Origin: Guadua angustifolia | Taxonomy: Eukaryota; Streptophyta; Magnoliopsida; Poales; Poaceae | Length of the DNA stretch: 64,000 nucleotides | Direction of reading: 5' to 3' | Assembly (NCBI GenBank): GCA_036346375.1 | Contig: CM070502.1 | Span: 21,180,924 to 21,244,923 of the forward strand | In this document: piece by piece, positions 48,101-57,429 of the stretch | Layout of the letters: each line of letters opens with the position of its first letter | How positions within the stretch are numbered: position 1 is the first letter of the stretch | Notes under the pieces: generated by a model | The model's database searches: none | What the model saw: only the letters and a program-made list of their open reading frames with translations | What the model was told of the DNA's origin: nothing | Program-made: the position numbers and the translations under genes

Positions 48101-48623
48101 GAGCAACGTTTCGCGGATTAAACTTGATTGCGACCGTTTCGGGAGAGGAAAGGACGAGCTATCTGCGGGATTTGATTGTCCTGACCCTTGCCGTTCCAAC
48201 GCTTTAGTTGCCTTATTGATTGGTACATTATTATGGCGTGAGTGGCTTTGGAAAGAAAGAGGCAGCCATGGTTGTCTTTTGAGCTGTTGTTCTGATCGGT
48301 TCCAGTGCAGAAAATGAGAATATTTGGATTTTGAGCCTAGAAGAAAATGGATTGTAGCCCAAAAAGAAAATGGCTAAAATTAAAAATGGATTTGGAATTG
48401 AGTTTCGGATTAAATAAATGTGATGGCAAATTCGAATTTAATTTGAAAAATTTAAATTTAAATTTGATTTAAATTTAGAATTTTGCAGATGAATTTGAAA
48501 TAAATTCTGATTTCGAGCGGAAAGGATGCCAGGATAGATATTCAAACCAAATAAACTCCAACTCTTTAAATTAAATAATTTAAATTAAATTTTTAACAGA
48601 AGGCCGAAAACAGGGATGTTACA
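45194..48623 (-). repeat. Gypsy 5' LTR, 3,430 bp
   Basis: Aligns with the 3' LTR end to end with scattered differences. It lacks about 30 bp near 48,308 and about 20 bp near 48,450, and carries an extra palindromic insertion at 47,933-47,953. The start of the element's transcript should lie within it, but no promoter was placed. Confidence 0.95.
47917..47953. repeat. Perfect hairpin, 16-bp arms, 5-base loop
   Basis: TTCGACGGCGTCGACG, then ACGAA, then the exact reverse complement of the first arm. The 3' LTR has only the first arm and no second arm, so the hairpin is specific to this LTR. Confidence 0.95.
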
Positions 48624-48743
48624 TATTAAGCGATTGCTACAGAAACCTTTTGCAGAAGTTGATGAGCATTGCAAGAACGAATAATGATCGACCAACAGGT
48701 TCTGACATATATAGTTAGCAACAATAATAAATCACAAAGCTAA

Positions 48744-48947
48744 GGGTGTGTTTGGTAGAGCTCCAGGAGCTAGGTATTCCTAGCTTCACCAAATCCGTGG
48801 AGTTAGAGCTGTGAGTACATTAAGAGTATTTAGATGGATCATTTTGTTTCCATTTTAGACAAAAATATAAACTTAATTCACTTTATTGTAGCCTACAAGT
48901 TTCAGATCTCAGATGAATCTAGGATCTGGAGCTTACCAAATAGGCCC
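48744..48947. mobile_element. Tourist-like MITE, 204 bp
   Basis: Ends GGGTGTGTTTGGTAGAGCTCC and GGAGCTTACCAAATAGGCCC form an imperfect inverted repeat, flanked by TAA on both sides (48,741-48,743 and 48,948-48,950). It has no coding capacity. Confidence 0.75.
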
Positions 48948-49152
48948 TAAGAGTTAATGTGATCTGTCCCTGGAAGGAACTTCTTGCACAGCAACCCAGT
49001 GTTTTGAACTGACTGTAGTAAATACTGTAACAATACACTGATGGACGATCCAAGCTATTCGTTGACTCGATCAAATAGCGCTGAGAACCGGAACCTGTTT
49101 AAGTTGCAGTCTGTATGGTGACTGTACATGAACCCTTTCCGAATAACTTAAC

Positions 49153-49680
49153 CTAGATCCTCGCCATGGTCAATTTGACAGCATCCAAGATTCTGAAGTG
49201 GGGGTAGAATACTGCAGATTGCTCGCCCTCCAAGCCATCATGATGATGCCGGACTGCCGATTGCTGCCAGCGAGGTCGTTGCATGCATGGGCTGCCCCCA
49301 ATCACCAGGTCAAAGCTGCCAAATCTTCTGATGAAGGACTCAATTCTGTCGATTGATAAGAGACTGCACATCAGCAACCTCAGTCAGTGTGCACCTGTTT
49401 GGGTCTATTCACTTCGGAGACTTCAACTGAGACCACCGTCTTCATGACTCATGAGGATGCCAAGCCTGTGGAGTGGAGATACCTCTGCTCCTCCAATACC
49501 AGCGAACAGCTAGGGACAACAAATCCATGCCATTAGCTAGGGAACATATCCCTCAGCACTGAGAGATGGTAGGCAACCGAATCAACTTGGAATAAATTGC
49601 CGAGAGATTTGTGTCTCTCCGTCGGTCCGTCCGGCTGACTCCCCTAGTGTGGTTTCATAGGAAACCAAGAGGATTCCAGT
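49153..49680 (-). pseudogene. DRM-type DNA methyltransferase relic
   Basis: DRM enzymes carry out RNA-directed de novo cytosine methylation in plants. Reading the minus strand across several frames gives the DRM catalytic domain in its rearranged order: LGF and NHTRGVSRT (49,628-49,669), ERHKSLGNLFQVDSVAYHLS (49,545-49,615), motif I FAGIGGAEV with LHRLGI (49,465-49,503), VVSVEVSEVNR (49,403-49,436), EVADVQSL, then FDLVIGGSPC with the catalytic Pro-Cys (49,285-49,299) and GLEGEQSAVFYPHFRILDAVK before a stop at 49,153. Motif IV close to the C-terminus is the DRM arrangement. There are at least four frame breaks, including a duplicated ATGC just after the Pro-Cys, and part of the region after VNR is deleted. 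The N-terminal UBA part is absent. A dead fragment, with the family call strong. Confidence 0.85.
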
Positions 49681-50081
49681 GTCCAGTCGAAACCCCACCT
49701 ACCCCCTACCGATTTTCGTCGATAATTGGTTGAAAATCATCAAAACTCAAAAGGCTTTGAAATCAAACATTTTAAAGAAAACAATAAAAAAATGATTTTC
49801 ACCAATAATCGGTCGGTCGATATTCAACAATAATTGACTAACCAAGTGAACTTCTTTAGCTGCTGATTTTTTGAGCGATTTTCATTGGTAATCACTCGTT
49901 ATTCACCGTTTTTCGACTAGTTTACGAAGCATAAGTTTTTTCAAAAAATTTTTGATTTTTTTTTGAATTGAACCAATTTACTAAGCGATTTCTGGTCTCA
50001 TGTCGACTTAGTGAGGTCGATAATCGAGTGATTATCGTCGATAAGTTGAACCCTAATTCCATCTCGTCAGGCTCACGACAA
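49681..50081. other. DNA-element-like tract with TCGATAAT repeats
   Basis: Repeated words such as GTCGATAATTGG, CGGTCGGTCGATATTC and GTCGATAATCGAG occur in both orientations, the look of subterminal repeats of a non-autonomous DNA transposon. It ends near AAGTTGAACCCTAA. Termini and target duplication were not resolved. It abuts the truncated upstream end of the DRM relic. Confidence 0.35.
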
Positions 50082-50243
50082 TATTTGTTCAAGTATATCA
50101 AGTAGCAGTATTTGTTGAAGTATATTTAGTAGCAATATTTGTTGAAGTATATCTAGTTGCAATATTTGTTGAATTATATTTAGTATCAATATCTGTTGAA
50201 GTATATCTAGTTGCAATATTTGTTGAAGTATATTTAGTAGGAT
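50082..50243. repeat. 27-bp minisatellite, six copies
   Basis: Unit TATTTGTTGAAGTATATCTAG plus TTGCAA, in phase from 50,082; the copies differ at two to four positions and alternate between two variants (TTTAGTAGCAA and CTAGTTGCAA). An open frame on the minus strand across it is a by-product of the 27-base period. Confidence 0.92.
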
Positions 50244-51229
50244 GACACCCGAAAATGGTACTATTTGTTCAAGTAGCGATATTTTTATGCACAAAAATTA
50301 TCTTGTTATAGTATATTTTAATATGTTAATGTTATCAAATATTGAAAAGCTTATTTCTCATTGTATGCATAAATGAACTACCAAAACTTTAGTATGAAAG
50401 TTGTACTCTATACCACTAATTATATTCTATACTTATTTTGTTGTACAACATGCAATTTGATACTAGCAATTTCTTGCAAATTATTTACACAAGCAATTTC
50501 TGTAAGGTATTAAAATGTAAATGGTGTTGATATGTGAATGGCATTAGCATATCATTATGTGAATGCCTATTTTTCACACTTTTTGGATTGATATGTGAGT
50601 AGTACTGAAATGAAATATTATTTATTAACATATTATATATTGCTAAATGTCTATTTTTGCATTTGTTGGATTGATATGTGAGTAGTACTAAAATAAAATA
50701 TTATTTGTTGATATATTATTACTAAATGCCTAATTTACAACTTTCAATTGTCTAAAAATTTTCCATATTTAGGAGAGATCATACCAGAGTTTATTCGTGT
50801 TTTAACATACTTATATATATATAACATTTTCCCTATTATTTTTCCTATTTTTCCAACCGGCTTTGGTTTTTGGTGGTTTTCACCAAAAACCGCTTGGTTT
50901 TAGGCCAAAACAGAGCTGTTTCACCTAAAAACTGTGAATTTTGCTCGCCGGTTTGATCAGATTTCAAAATAGTTTGAATTTTCATACCGTTTGATTTTTC
51001 ATGATTTTCAAACGGTTTTTGCAATTTTCAGTACCGCGCGGGTTACGAATTTCGGATTCAAACGTCCATCCGACCCACGTATGATTCCACTTCCTGCATT
51101 CGTCCAGGACGTATTTCTGAACAAGAAAGGTGGTGGATTCTCACGGCTTGAACGAAAAAGTCTGCAAGCAGTCGATCTGTTGTCTTTGGTGGGAGGGGAA
51201 CGGGAGTCGGGAGGTGACCTGTTCCGAAT
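50244..51229. other. AT-rich intergenic DNA, no gene seen
   Basis: Contains a diverged internal duplication (GGATTGATATGTGAGTAGTACT at about 50,584 and 50,669). At 50,860-51,020 GGTTTTTGGTGG and AAAACCG words in both orientations suggest another DNA-element subterminal region. Confidence 0.4.
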
Positions 51230-51795
51230 TGGTAGCTTATGGATGTAACCTGTTTTCCTGGCAGTAGCACAGAAAAAGCACGGCGGCCGTCTCCATCGCC
51301 TCGCGCGGCGGCGGCACGGCCGAGCCAGTGGACACGCGCAGCGGCTGGAGATCCTCCGGCGTGTGCGAAAAAGCAGATGCGGCGCGTGCACGCAGCGCCG
51401 TCCCTTGCAGAGCCGCGTCCGGTACTGCGCTGTTCTTGATGTCCACGGGGGAGGGGTCTGGCGGTGGAGGTGGTCGAGGAGAGTGGGGTCGGCGCCGGCG
51501 GCAAGGAGCCGGGAGACTGCCACAGGAGCAGACGGAGAGCCGGCGAGGTGGAGCGGGGTGGAGAGGGAGAACCCGGAGGCGCGGTTGGGGTCGGCGAGAG
51601 GAGGGCGTCGAGGCAGTCCACGGTCTCGTACGCCGCGGCGACCATGAGCGGTGTCATGTGCTCCGTGCACCGCGCTGGGGAGTACCACGGCGCGGGCTCG
51701 TCGCCGAGGGACGGTTGCGCGGCGAGCAGGTCCCCGATCACCGCTACGTCATCGTCCACCGCCAGCACCAGCAGCCTCTACCTCCTCAATAGAGA
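51230..51795 (-). pseudogene. Ankyrin / tandem CCCH zinc-finger protein relic
   Basis: Plant tandem CCCH proteins with ankyrin repeats act in hormone and stress responses and bind RNA. The minus strand from about 51,768 reads LAVDDDVAVIGDLLAAQPSL, DEPAPWYSPAR, HMTPLMVAAAYETVDCLDALL (ankyrin repeat). In the next frame come DPNRASGFSLSTPLHLA and SRLLAAGADPTLLDHLH (second ankyrin repeat), then QYRTRLC, and after further shifts DGAACTRRICFFAH and PEDLQPLRVSTGSAV. The second finger C-X5-C-X4-C-X3-H is recognisable (about 51,355-51,410), but the first CCCH finger and about 100 residues between ankyrin and finger regions are deleted. At least three frames are used, so it is dead. Its 5' side ends at the LINE insertion. 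Family call fairly sure; function of this copy none. Confidence 0.8.
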
Positions 51796-51815
51796 GATCA
51801 AACGAAAATGAGATG

Positions 51816-54800
51816 CGACCCAATCAAGAGGGGTCGATTGTCAGAGAACTGGTTGCGCAATCTAGGGCGACGATTGTGTGCTTCCAAGAAACAAAACTTC
51901 AGCAGGTGTACAATCGCACTGTCAGGGAGTTACTAGGAGAATTTCTGCTTCTTAGGTGCGACCCAATCAAGAGGGGGCATCCTTTTAGCGTGCTCCGCAG
52001 ATCACTTCGACTTGTCTGAAATTCGGACAGGGACGTTCAGCATTTCCGCGACAGTGAGGATGAAAAAAGATGGGACCTCATGGTCTTGCACAGGGGTATG
52101 CGGGCCGCAGCATGAATCTGATAAGTTGCTGTTCTTGTAAGAAATTATGAATCTTAAGGAGATCATGCGCAAGGAGTGGCTCATTCTTGGGGACTTCAAC
52201 ATGATTTATCAGGCCATGGATAAAAGTAATGGTGCAGTAAACCGAAGACTCATGGGGGCCTTTGCCAAGCTTAGAGAATTGCCATTGAATGGCAGGAGAT
52301 TCACTTGGTCCAATGGCAGGGACAATCCAATCCAAATAAGGATAGATCGCATGTTCGCCACAAACGAGTGGGACCTTCTGTTTCCACAATGCAGGTTACA
52401 TGCCTTATCGTCCTTGGTTTCTGACCACTGTCCCTTGCTCCTCCAAGGGCAGATAACAGCTACCAAATCATCTCTCTTCAGGTTTGAAAGTTTCTGGACC
52501 GCAATGCCTAGCTTCCAATAGACTGTAAGTCAGGCCTGGACCAAGGTGACGAGCACGCATGATGCGCTCCGCAGGCTTCACATAAAGCTAACAAGAACTG
52601 CATGGGCTCTTAGGGAGTGGAGCCGCCAAATTATAGGGGACCTCCGCGTGCAGTTCTCCATCGCAGGAGAGGTTATCCTGCAATTTGAAAAGGCGCAGGA
52701 GAGGAGGCAGTTGTCTGCAGGTGAAAGCGAACTTCGAACAAAGCTCCGGAACAGGTTGCTAGGAATAGTGGCCATCCAAAGGGCTAGGCTTAGGCAGCGT
52801 TCAAGAATGACCTACATTAAGGAAAGGGATGCCAACACAAAATTCTTTCACCTCAAAGCAAATGCGCGCAGACAAAAAAATCACATTCAGGAGATCACAA
52901 CTAGCAGGGGCGTGGTTCACGATCACCAAAGCAAGCAAGACGAGATCCACAATTTCTTCTTCAGCCTGTTGGGTTCCAAAAGGCAGAGGGAACACTCCCT
53001 TAATTGGAAGCTGCTGGACATTCCTCGACACGACTTGAGTAGCCTAGACCAACCTTTCCAGCTGGCTGAGCTGAAGGATGCGGTGTTTTCAATGCCACCT
53101 GAGAAGGCTCTAGGGCCGGATGGCTTCTCGGGACTATTCTACAGGTCTTGCTGGGAAATAGTCAAGAATGACCTCATGGACGCTATGATGCAGCTATACA
53201 GTTTAAATGCTCAGAACCTGCGGCTTCTTAACTCCTCCAACACTCGCTTCATTGTTTAAGAAAGTAGGCGCTACTTCCATTGCAGACTATAGGCCTATTA
53301 GTCTCATTCATAGCGTCGGAAGATTTTCTCCAAGATCCTAGCGATGAGGCTCGCACCTTATCTCAGTCAGCTGGTGCCTGCCAACCAATTCGCCTTCATC
53401 AAGAAGAGATCTATTCACGATAACTTTTTATTCGTCAAAAACCTCGTCTCTGATCTTCACAGGAAAGGAACCCCGGCTCTCCTTGTAAAGCTGGACATAG
53501 CGAAGGCCTTCGATTCCGTCAGCTGGGAGTTCCTGTTGGAGTTGCTATGTCACCTGGGATTCACCTCACGCTGGCGTGACTGGATTGCGGCAATTCTTGC
53601 GTCATCTTCATTGAGAGTCCTTCTTAACGGAGTTCCAGGTCCGCCTATCCTGCACAGGAGAGGGCTGCGTCAGGGGGACCCCCTCTTCCCTATGCTCTTC
53701 ATTTTGGCTATGGACCCGCTGCGGAGTCTCTTTTCCAAGGCGGCCGCCGAGAATCTTTTATCGCAGCTGCCGGCCGCGCCCCCGAGAATGAGGATCTCCC
53801 TCTATGCCAACGATGTCGTCGTCTTTGTCAGGCCAATCCGGGAGGAGTTAGTTTTAATGCAGGGGTTGCTAAACATTTTTGGAGGGGCCACGGTCTACAC
53901 ACCAACATTCACAAGAGTGAGGTGTACGCCATCAGGTGCGACACTATAGACATGACGACCGTCCTGTAGGGCTTCCCAGCATTATCCAAACCTTTCCCTT
54001 GCAGGTACTTAGGTCTACCGCTGTGACCTACCAAGCTTAAGCGCTCTGACCTGCAGCCTCTCATTGACAGAGTAAGAAAACGGCTAGCGGGCTGGAAAGG
54101 AAAATTACTCTCTAGGGCGGGCAGGATGGTTCTGACGAACTCCGTGCTCACGTCACTCGCGGTATACCACCTCACAGTGTTTTCGCTCCCTGCATGGGCC
54201 GCAAAGAAAATTGACAGAATCCGCAAAAGCTTTGCTTGGAGAGGCAAGCAGGATTGCTTCGGAGGGCACTGCCTGGTCAATTGGAAATTGGTATGCAGGC
54301 CTAAGGCCTTGAGAGGGCTCGGCGTTAAGGATCTAATCTCCTTCAGGCGAGCTCTCCGACTTCGATGGCTGTGGTATGCCTGGACAGATCGTAATAGGCC
54401 ATGGGCAGGGATGGTAATTCCTTGTGACGACTTTGATTGCAGTCTTTTCCGTGCGAGCACAAATATTACCTTAGGGAATGGCGAAACTGCAAATTTTTAG
54501 AACTCCAATTGGCTCCGTGGGAGGTCGCCGCGGGAAATCGCGCCAAACTGTTATCGTTTAGTCAGGGGAACAGGAAGATCGGTCAAGGATGAACTTCTTT
54601 CTAGGAACTGGTTGCGTCCGTTGAGGAGGATTTCCTCCGGCGCTCAGATCATGGAGTTCATGCAACTCTGGCAAGCGCTTAGGCGGGTTCAGCTGCTACC
54701 GAATGTGCAGGACGGTATTACCTGGAAATGGATGCAGCAGGGGGACTACTCGGCAGGGACCGCTTACAGGGCACAGTTTATTGGCGCCACGACAGATCCA

Positions 54801-55261
54801 AACTGCACGATGATTTGGCATGCCGACGCTGAAGCAAAATGCAGATTCTTCACCTGGCTATTCCTACAGGATAGGATTCTCACAGCTGACAGGCTGGCTC
54901 TTAGAGGATGGCCTCATAGCACTCTTTGCGCGATGTGTGGATTCGAGCCAGAGTCATCCTGACACCTCATCCTGTTGTGCCCGTTGGCAAAGCAGGTATA
55001 GAGAAAGGTATTCCTCTATATGAACATAAACTTCATCGCCATCCAACCTGCATTGGTCCAGCTAGACATTGCAGCTTGGTGGCAATCGGTCCGTTCCACC
55101 ATTCAATCACAAGATCGTAAGCAGTGACGGCACCTTCATGTGCGTAGCGTGGAACCTCTAGAAGGAGAGGAATAGCAGATCTTCAATAACCGATCAGAAG
55201 CGTCGATGCGTTGTTAGCGCCGCATAGCATGAGACGAAGAGCTCCTACCATTTTCTTTTCA
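51816..55261 (+). mobile_element. L1-type LINE, 5'-truncated
   Basis: 3.4 kb between copies of a 16-bp target duplication AAACGAAAATGAGATG (51,800-51,815 and 55,262-55,277). Such a long duplication is typical of target-primed reverse transcription. The 5' end starts inside the endonuclease, so the first ORF and the endonuclease start are missing. A clear poly(A) tail is not visible; the 3' end is TTTTCTTTTC. Confidence 0.9.
51840..54975 (+). pseudogene. LINE endonuclease-reverse transcriptase, disrupted
   Basis: Pieces in several plus-strand frames: endonuclease (IVCFQETKL near 51,875; WLILGDFNMI near 52,180; DRMFATNEW; SDHCPLLL near 52,425), a linker with KFFHLKANARRQKNHI, then reverse transcriptase (EKALGPDGFSGLFY near 53,105; NQFAFIKKRSIHDNFL; LDIAKAFDSVSWEFL; GLRQGDPLFPMLF) and a C-terminal zinc-binding domain (CRFFTWLFLQDRILTADRL, CAMCG near 54,935). 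The active site YADD reads YAND at 53,803-53,814, losing one catalytic Asp. Stops at 52,520, 53,259 and elsewhere break the frame. Confidence 0.9.
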
Positions 55262-55277
55262 AAACGAAAATGAGATG

Positions 55278-55981
55278 GATCGAACCGATTCTATACATAA
55301 TTTGGTTCTATTTCTATGTTTGATGAACAAAAATATGTGATACATGATAAGATAGTACAAATTCTTGAAATATCCTAAAAAGATGATGCATCATCCCGTA
55401 ATGGCAATTTAGCCGAACCAATTGGTTTAGGACCGAATCGTTCACTTGCACCATCTCTCAAATCAATCTTATTCCTCAATCCAATCTCATTCCTTCAACC
55501 AAACATCATCTCGTACCAATCTGTATCATTTTATCCAAGCAATCAAACAAAATCTTATATCATTTTATTCAGGCAACCAAACACCTTCCCTGTACCATCT
55601 CATCCAGGATTATCTCATCCATCCTGTACCATCCCATTTCATTCATTCTCGTACACCCAACCAAACGCACCCTAAGAACACAATTGCTGATTGTAGATCA
55701 CAAGCACGGCCAAATTTTCCAAAACGGCCAAACTAGAAATCTGCAGAGTACTAGCTTCGTACTGCAAGCTGTACTAACAGCCACCACCAGCAAAATTCAT
55801 ATGCTGAACAAGAGATTACTAAACTTCATCCATTCAGGAAAAGTGCACAAACAACGCTTAACAAAAGCTTCCATAAATACAGGGCACTCATGGTATTTTC
55901 TGCTAGCTATGAGGGTTCAACATTAAAAACTAGCCCACCAAAACTTAAACTGCAACATAACTGGCATCAAAATCCAGACAA
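55278..55981. other. MITE-like tract and L23A 3' region
   Basis: 55,430-55,676 has many CCAAACA and CATCTCATCC words and ends CCAAACGCACCCTAA, like the end of a common grass MITE; its other end was not found. 55,700-55,981 is probably the 3' UTR of the L23A gene on the minus strand. Confidence 0.4.
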
Positions 55982-56507
55982 TTAGATGATGCCAATTTTG
56001 TTGGCCACATCAAGAGCATCGTAGTCCGGTGTGAGCTTCACATAGGTCTTCTTCTTCCCGTCAGGCCTGCAAAACAGAAGACTGATAAATTCACCAAACA
56101 AGATGCAGTATATTCAGACATGAAAAAAAATCAAGAGTACAAGATAATGACCTGATCAGAGTATTGAATTTCTTTGCCTGGATGTCATACATCTTTTTGA
56201 CAGCTGATTTGATCATCTTCTTGTCTGCCTTGAGGTCAACGATGAAGACAAGGGTGTTGTTATCTTCAATCTTCTTCATGGCAGACTCAGTTGTAAGGGG
56301 TACTTGAGGATCTGGTACTGATCAAGCTTGTTCCTGCCAGGTGCACTGATTCTTGGGTACTTCGGGTCTCTCACCTTCTTGAGAGTCTTTGGTCGGTGAA
56401 ACGTCACAGATGTGCGTATCTTCTTGGACTTCCTCTTGATTGTCCCAGACTTAACTGCCTTGGCAACCTTTAAGGCTTGAGTCTTTCCATCAGCCTTCTT
56501 TGGGGAG
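55982..56507 (-). pseudogene. RPL23A: Ribosomal protein L23A (uL23) gene, frame-broken
   Basis: uL23 lies at the polypeptide exit tunnel of the large ribosomal subunit. Two exons are clear: 56,152-56,507 and 55,982-56,066, joined through a GT-AG intron inside an Arg codon. They read KTSV-like SVTFHRPKTLKKVRDPKYPR, ISAPGRNKLDQYQILKYPL, AMKKIEDNNTLVFIVDLKAD, YDIQAKK, then PDGKKKTYVKLTPDYDALDV, NKIGII and stop. Nearly every residue fits the plant family. One base is missing in a G run at 56,297-56,300 (between KYPL and TTESA), shifting the frame. The short first exon is uncertain: an ATGGCGCC at 56,869-56,876 with a donor nearby is the best candidate, but its phase does not fit. Either a young pseudogene or a consensus error in a homopolymer of a live gene. 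Confidence 0.85.
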
Positions 56508-57429
56508 CTAATCAAATTAAAATACAGAAGAAAGTATGTCAGTTGGGATCTCCTAGTAAGAATGTTACTATCAATTATTCAAGTGATAACAGTGCACAAC
56601 GATTTGGAAGATTTAAGCACACAGACAGCAACATAGAACAAAACAGAGTATCAAATTCCATTCAGAAGTATGATGATAACGTCAAAAGAACGTGAGGTGA
56701 CACTGAACAAAACTGTATGATCCTCAAATTCATGTTGCTACAAGGGTTCTACTTAAAAATAAGTGAATAGAAGAGTATCCAAGGTCAAGAGCTGTAACCA
56801 GAAATTACACAACAACAAATAAATAGCAAGACATTGAGACAATAAAATAAGATGAGAGAGTACCTCTAGGCGCCATTGAAGCTTCTCAACAGCCTAATAA
56901 CTGCATGGACGGGTAAGCAAAAGAGATTTAGAAACTAACAGAGGAACAGAATAAAAACTAACGTCTCAAGGGGACTTACAGCAAGCACCAGCATATGACT
57001 GAAGAAAAAAAATACAATCAAGATGGACAAAAATAAACATGCAACTGTTGTTCTTAGTCAAAGGATCTTGGAGTATTAAGAATCAGACATTCGATTCTCT
57101 AGCGATTTCTTCTTCTTACATAGAAAAGTGTTGGCAATCACCTTAAAGGATGGATCTTTTCTCTCAAAGGAGACACCGATCTTCTTGAGTTGAGCTTCGG
57201 CAGATCTCTTCAGAAGGTTTGACGAGTAATTAGACAATAGGAGTTGCCGCGTCTCTGAACTTCAGGAAGCAATACTCGGCAATTGCCTCCTCCTCTGCCT
57301 CTTGCAAAAACGAGAAACAGCGACAACACACCAGAAGCGATAGCAAAGGAATCAATTGCAGAGCAAGAACCGAAGGACTCGTGTTTTGGTGCTACCTCAA
57401 CTGCACAGCTTTTCTGCTGATTATTCCCC
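56508..57429 (-). other. Possible exons of an unrecognised gene
   Basis: On the minus strand about 57,155-57,305 reads EEEAIAEYCFLKFRDAATPI, then after a shift and stop SSNLLKRSAEAQLKKIGVSF and KDPSFK, followed by a donor AAG|GTGATT. The composition is strongly protein-like, but no family is recognised. A second stretch at 56,864-56,909, after an acceptor CATGCAG, is open in one frame (IRLLRSFNGA). It may be a truncated gene or L23A upstream DNA. The rest of this interval is AT-rich. Confidence 0.35.

Larger units (their letters stand above)
35903..48623 (-). mobile_element. Ty3-gypsy chromovirus (Tekay/Del-like), 12.7 kb
   Basis: LTRs of 3,461 and 3,430 bp with TG..CA ends are flanked by a 5-bp target duplication TATTA (35898-35902 and 48624-48628). 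On the minus strand the order is 5' LTR, PBS, about 1.2 kb leader, gag, protease, reverse transcriptase, RNase H, integrase, chromodomain, polypurine tract, 3' LTR. Reverse transcriptase before integrase identifies gypsy; a C-terminal chromodomain identifies a chromovirus. Very long LTRs and this Gag type suggest the Tekay/Del lineage (inference). The coding region has several stops and frameshifts. Confidence 0.95.
35897..48718 (+). pseudogene. Exon-like frame split by the gypsy element
   Basis: An acceptor-like sequence GATTCAGTAGCAG ends at 35,896. The next six bases are G plus TATTA, and the gypsy element begins there. Beyond the element, after the second TATTA, the frame continues from 48,629 to TAG at 48,716-48,718. 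The joined frame is about 31 codons (VLSDCYRNLLQKL..NDRPTGSD). No known protein is recognised. It could be the last exon of a host gene that now lies 12.7 kb from its acceptor, or a chance frame. Confidence 0.33.

Noticed and set aside
50082..50243. Regular repeat considered as a CRISPR-like array
   Set aside because: There are no unique spacers; it is a head-to-tail minisatellite in a plant genome.
51328..51792. 154-codon plus-strand frame, possible gene
   Set aside because: It is antisense to the CCCH/ankyrin relic and is Gly/Arg-rich only because that gene is GC-rich.
56864..56876. ATGGCGCCTAGAG as the first exon of L23A
   Set aside because: Sequence and donor fit the family, but its phase does not match the next exon, so it is mentioned only as a candidate.
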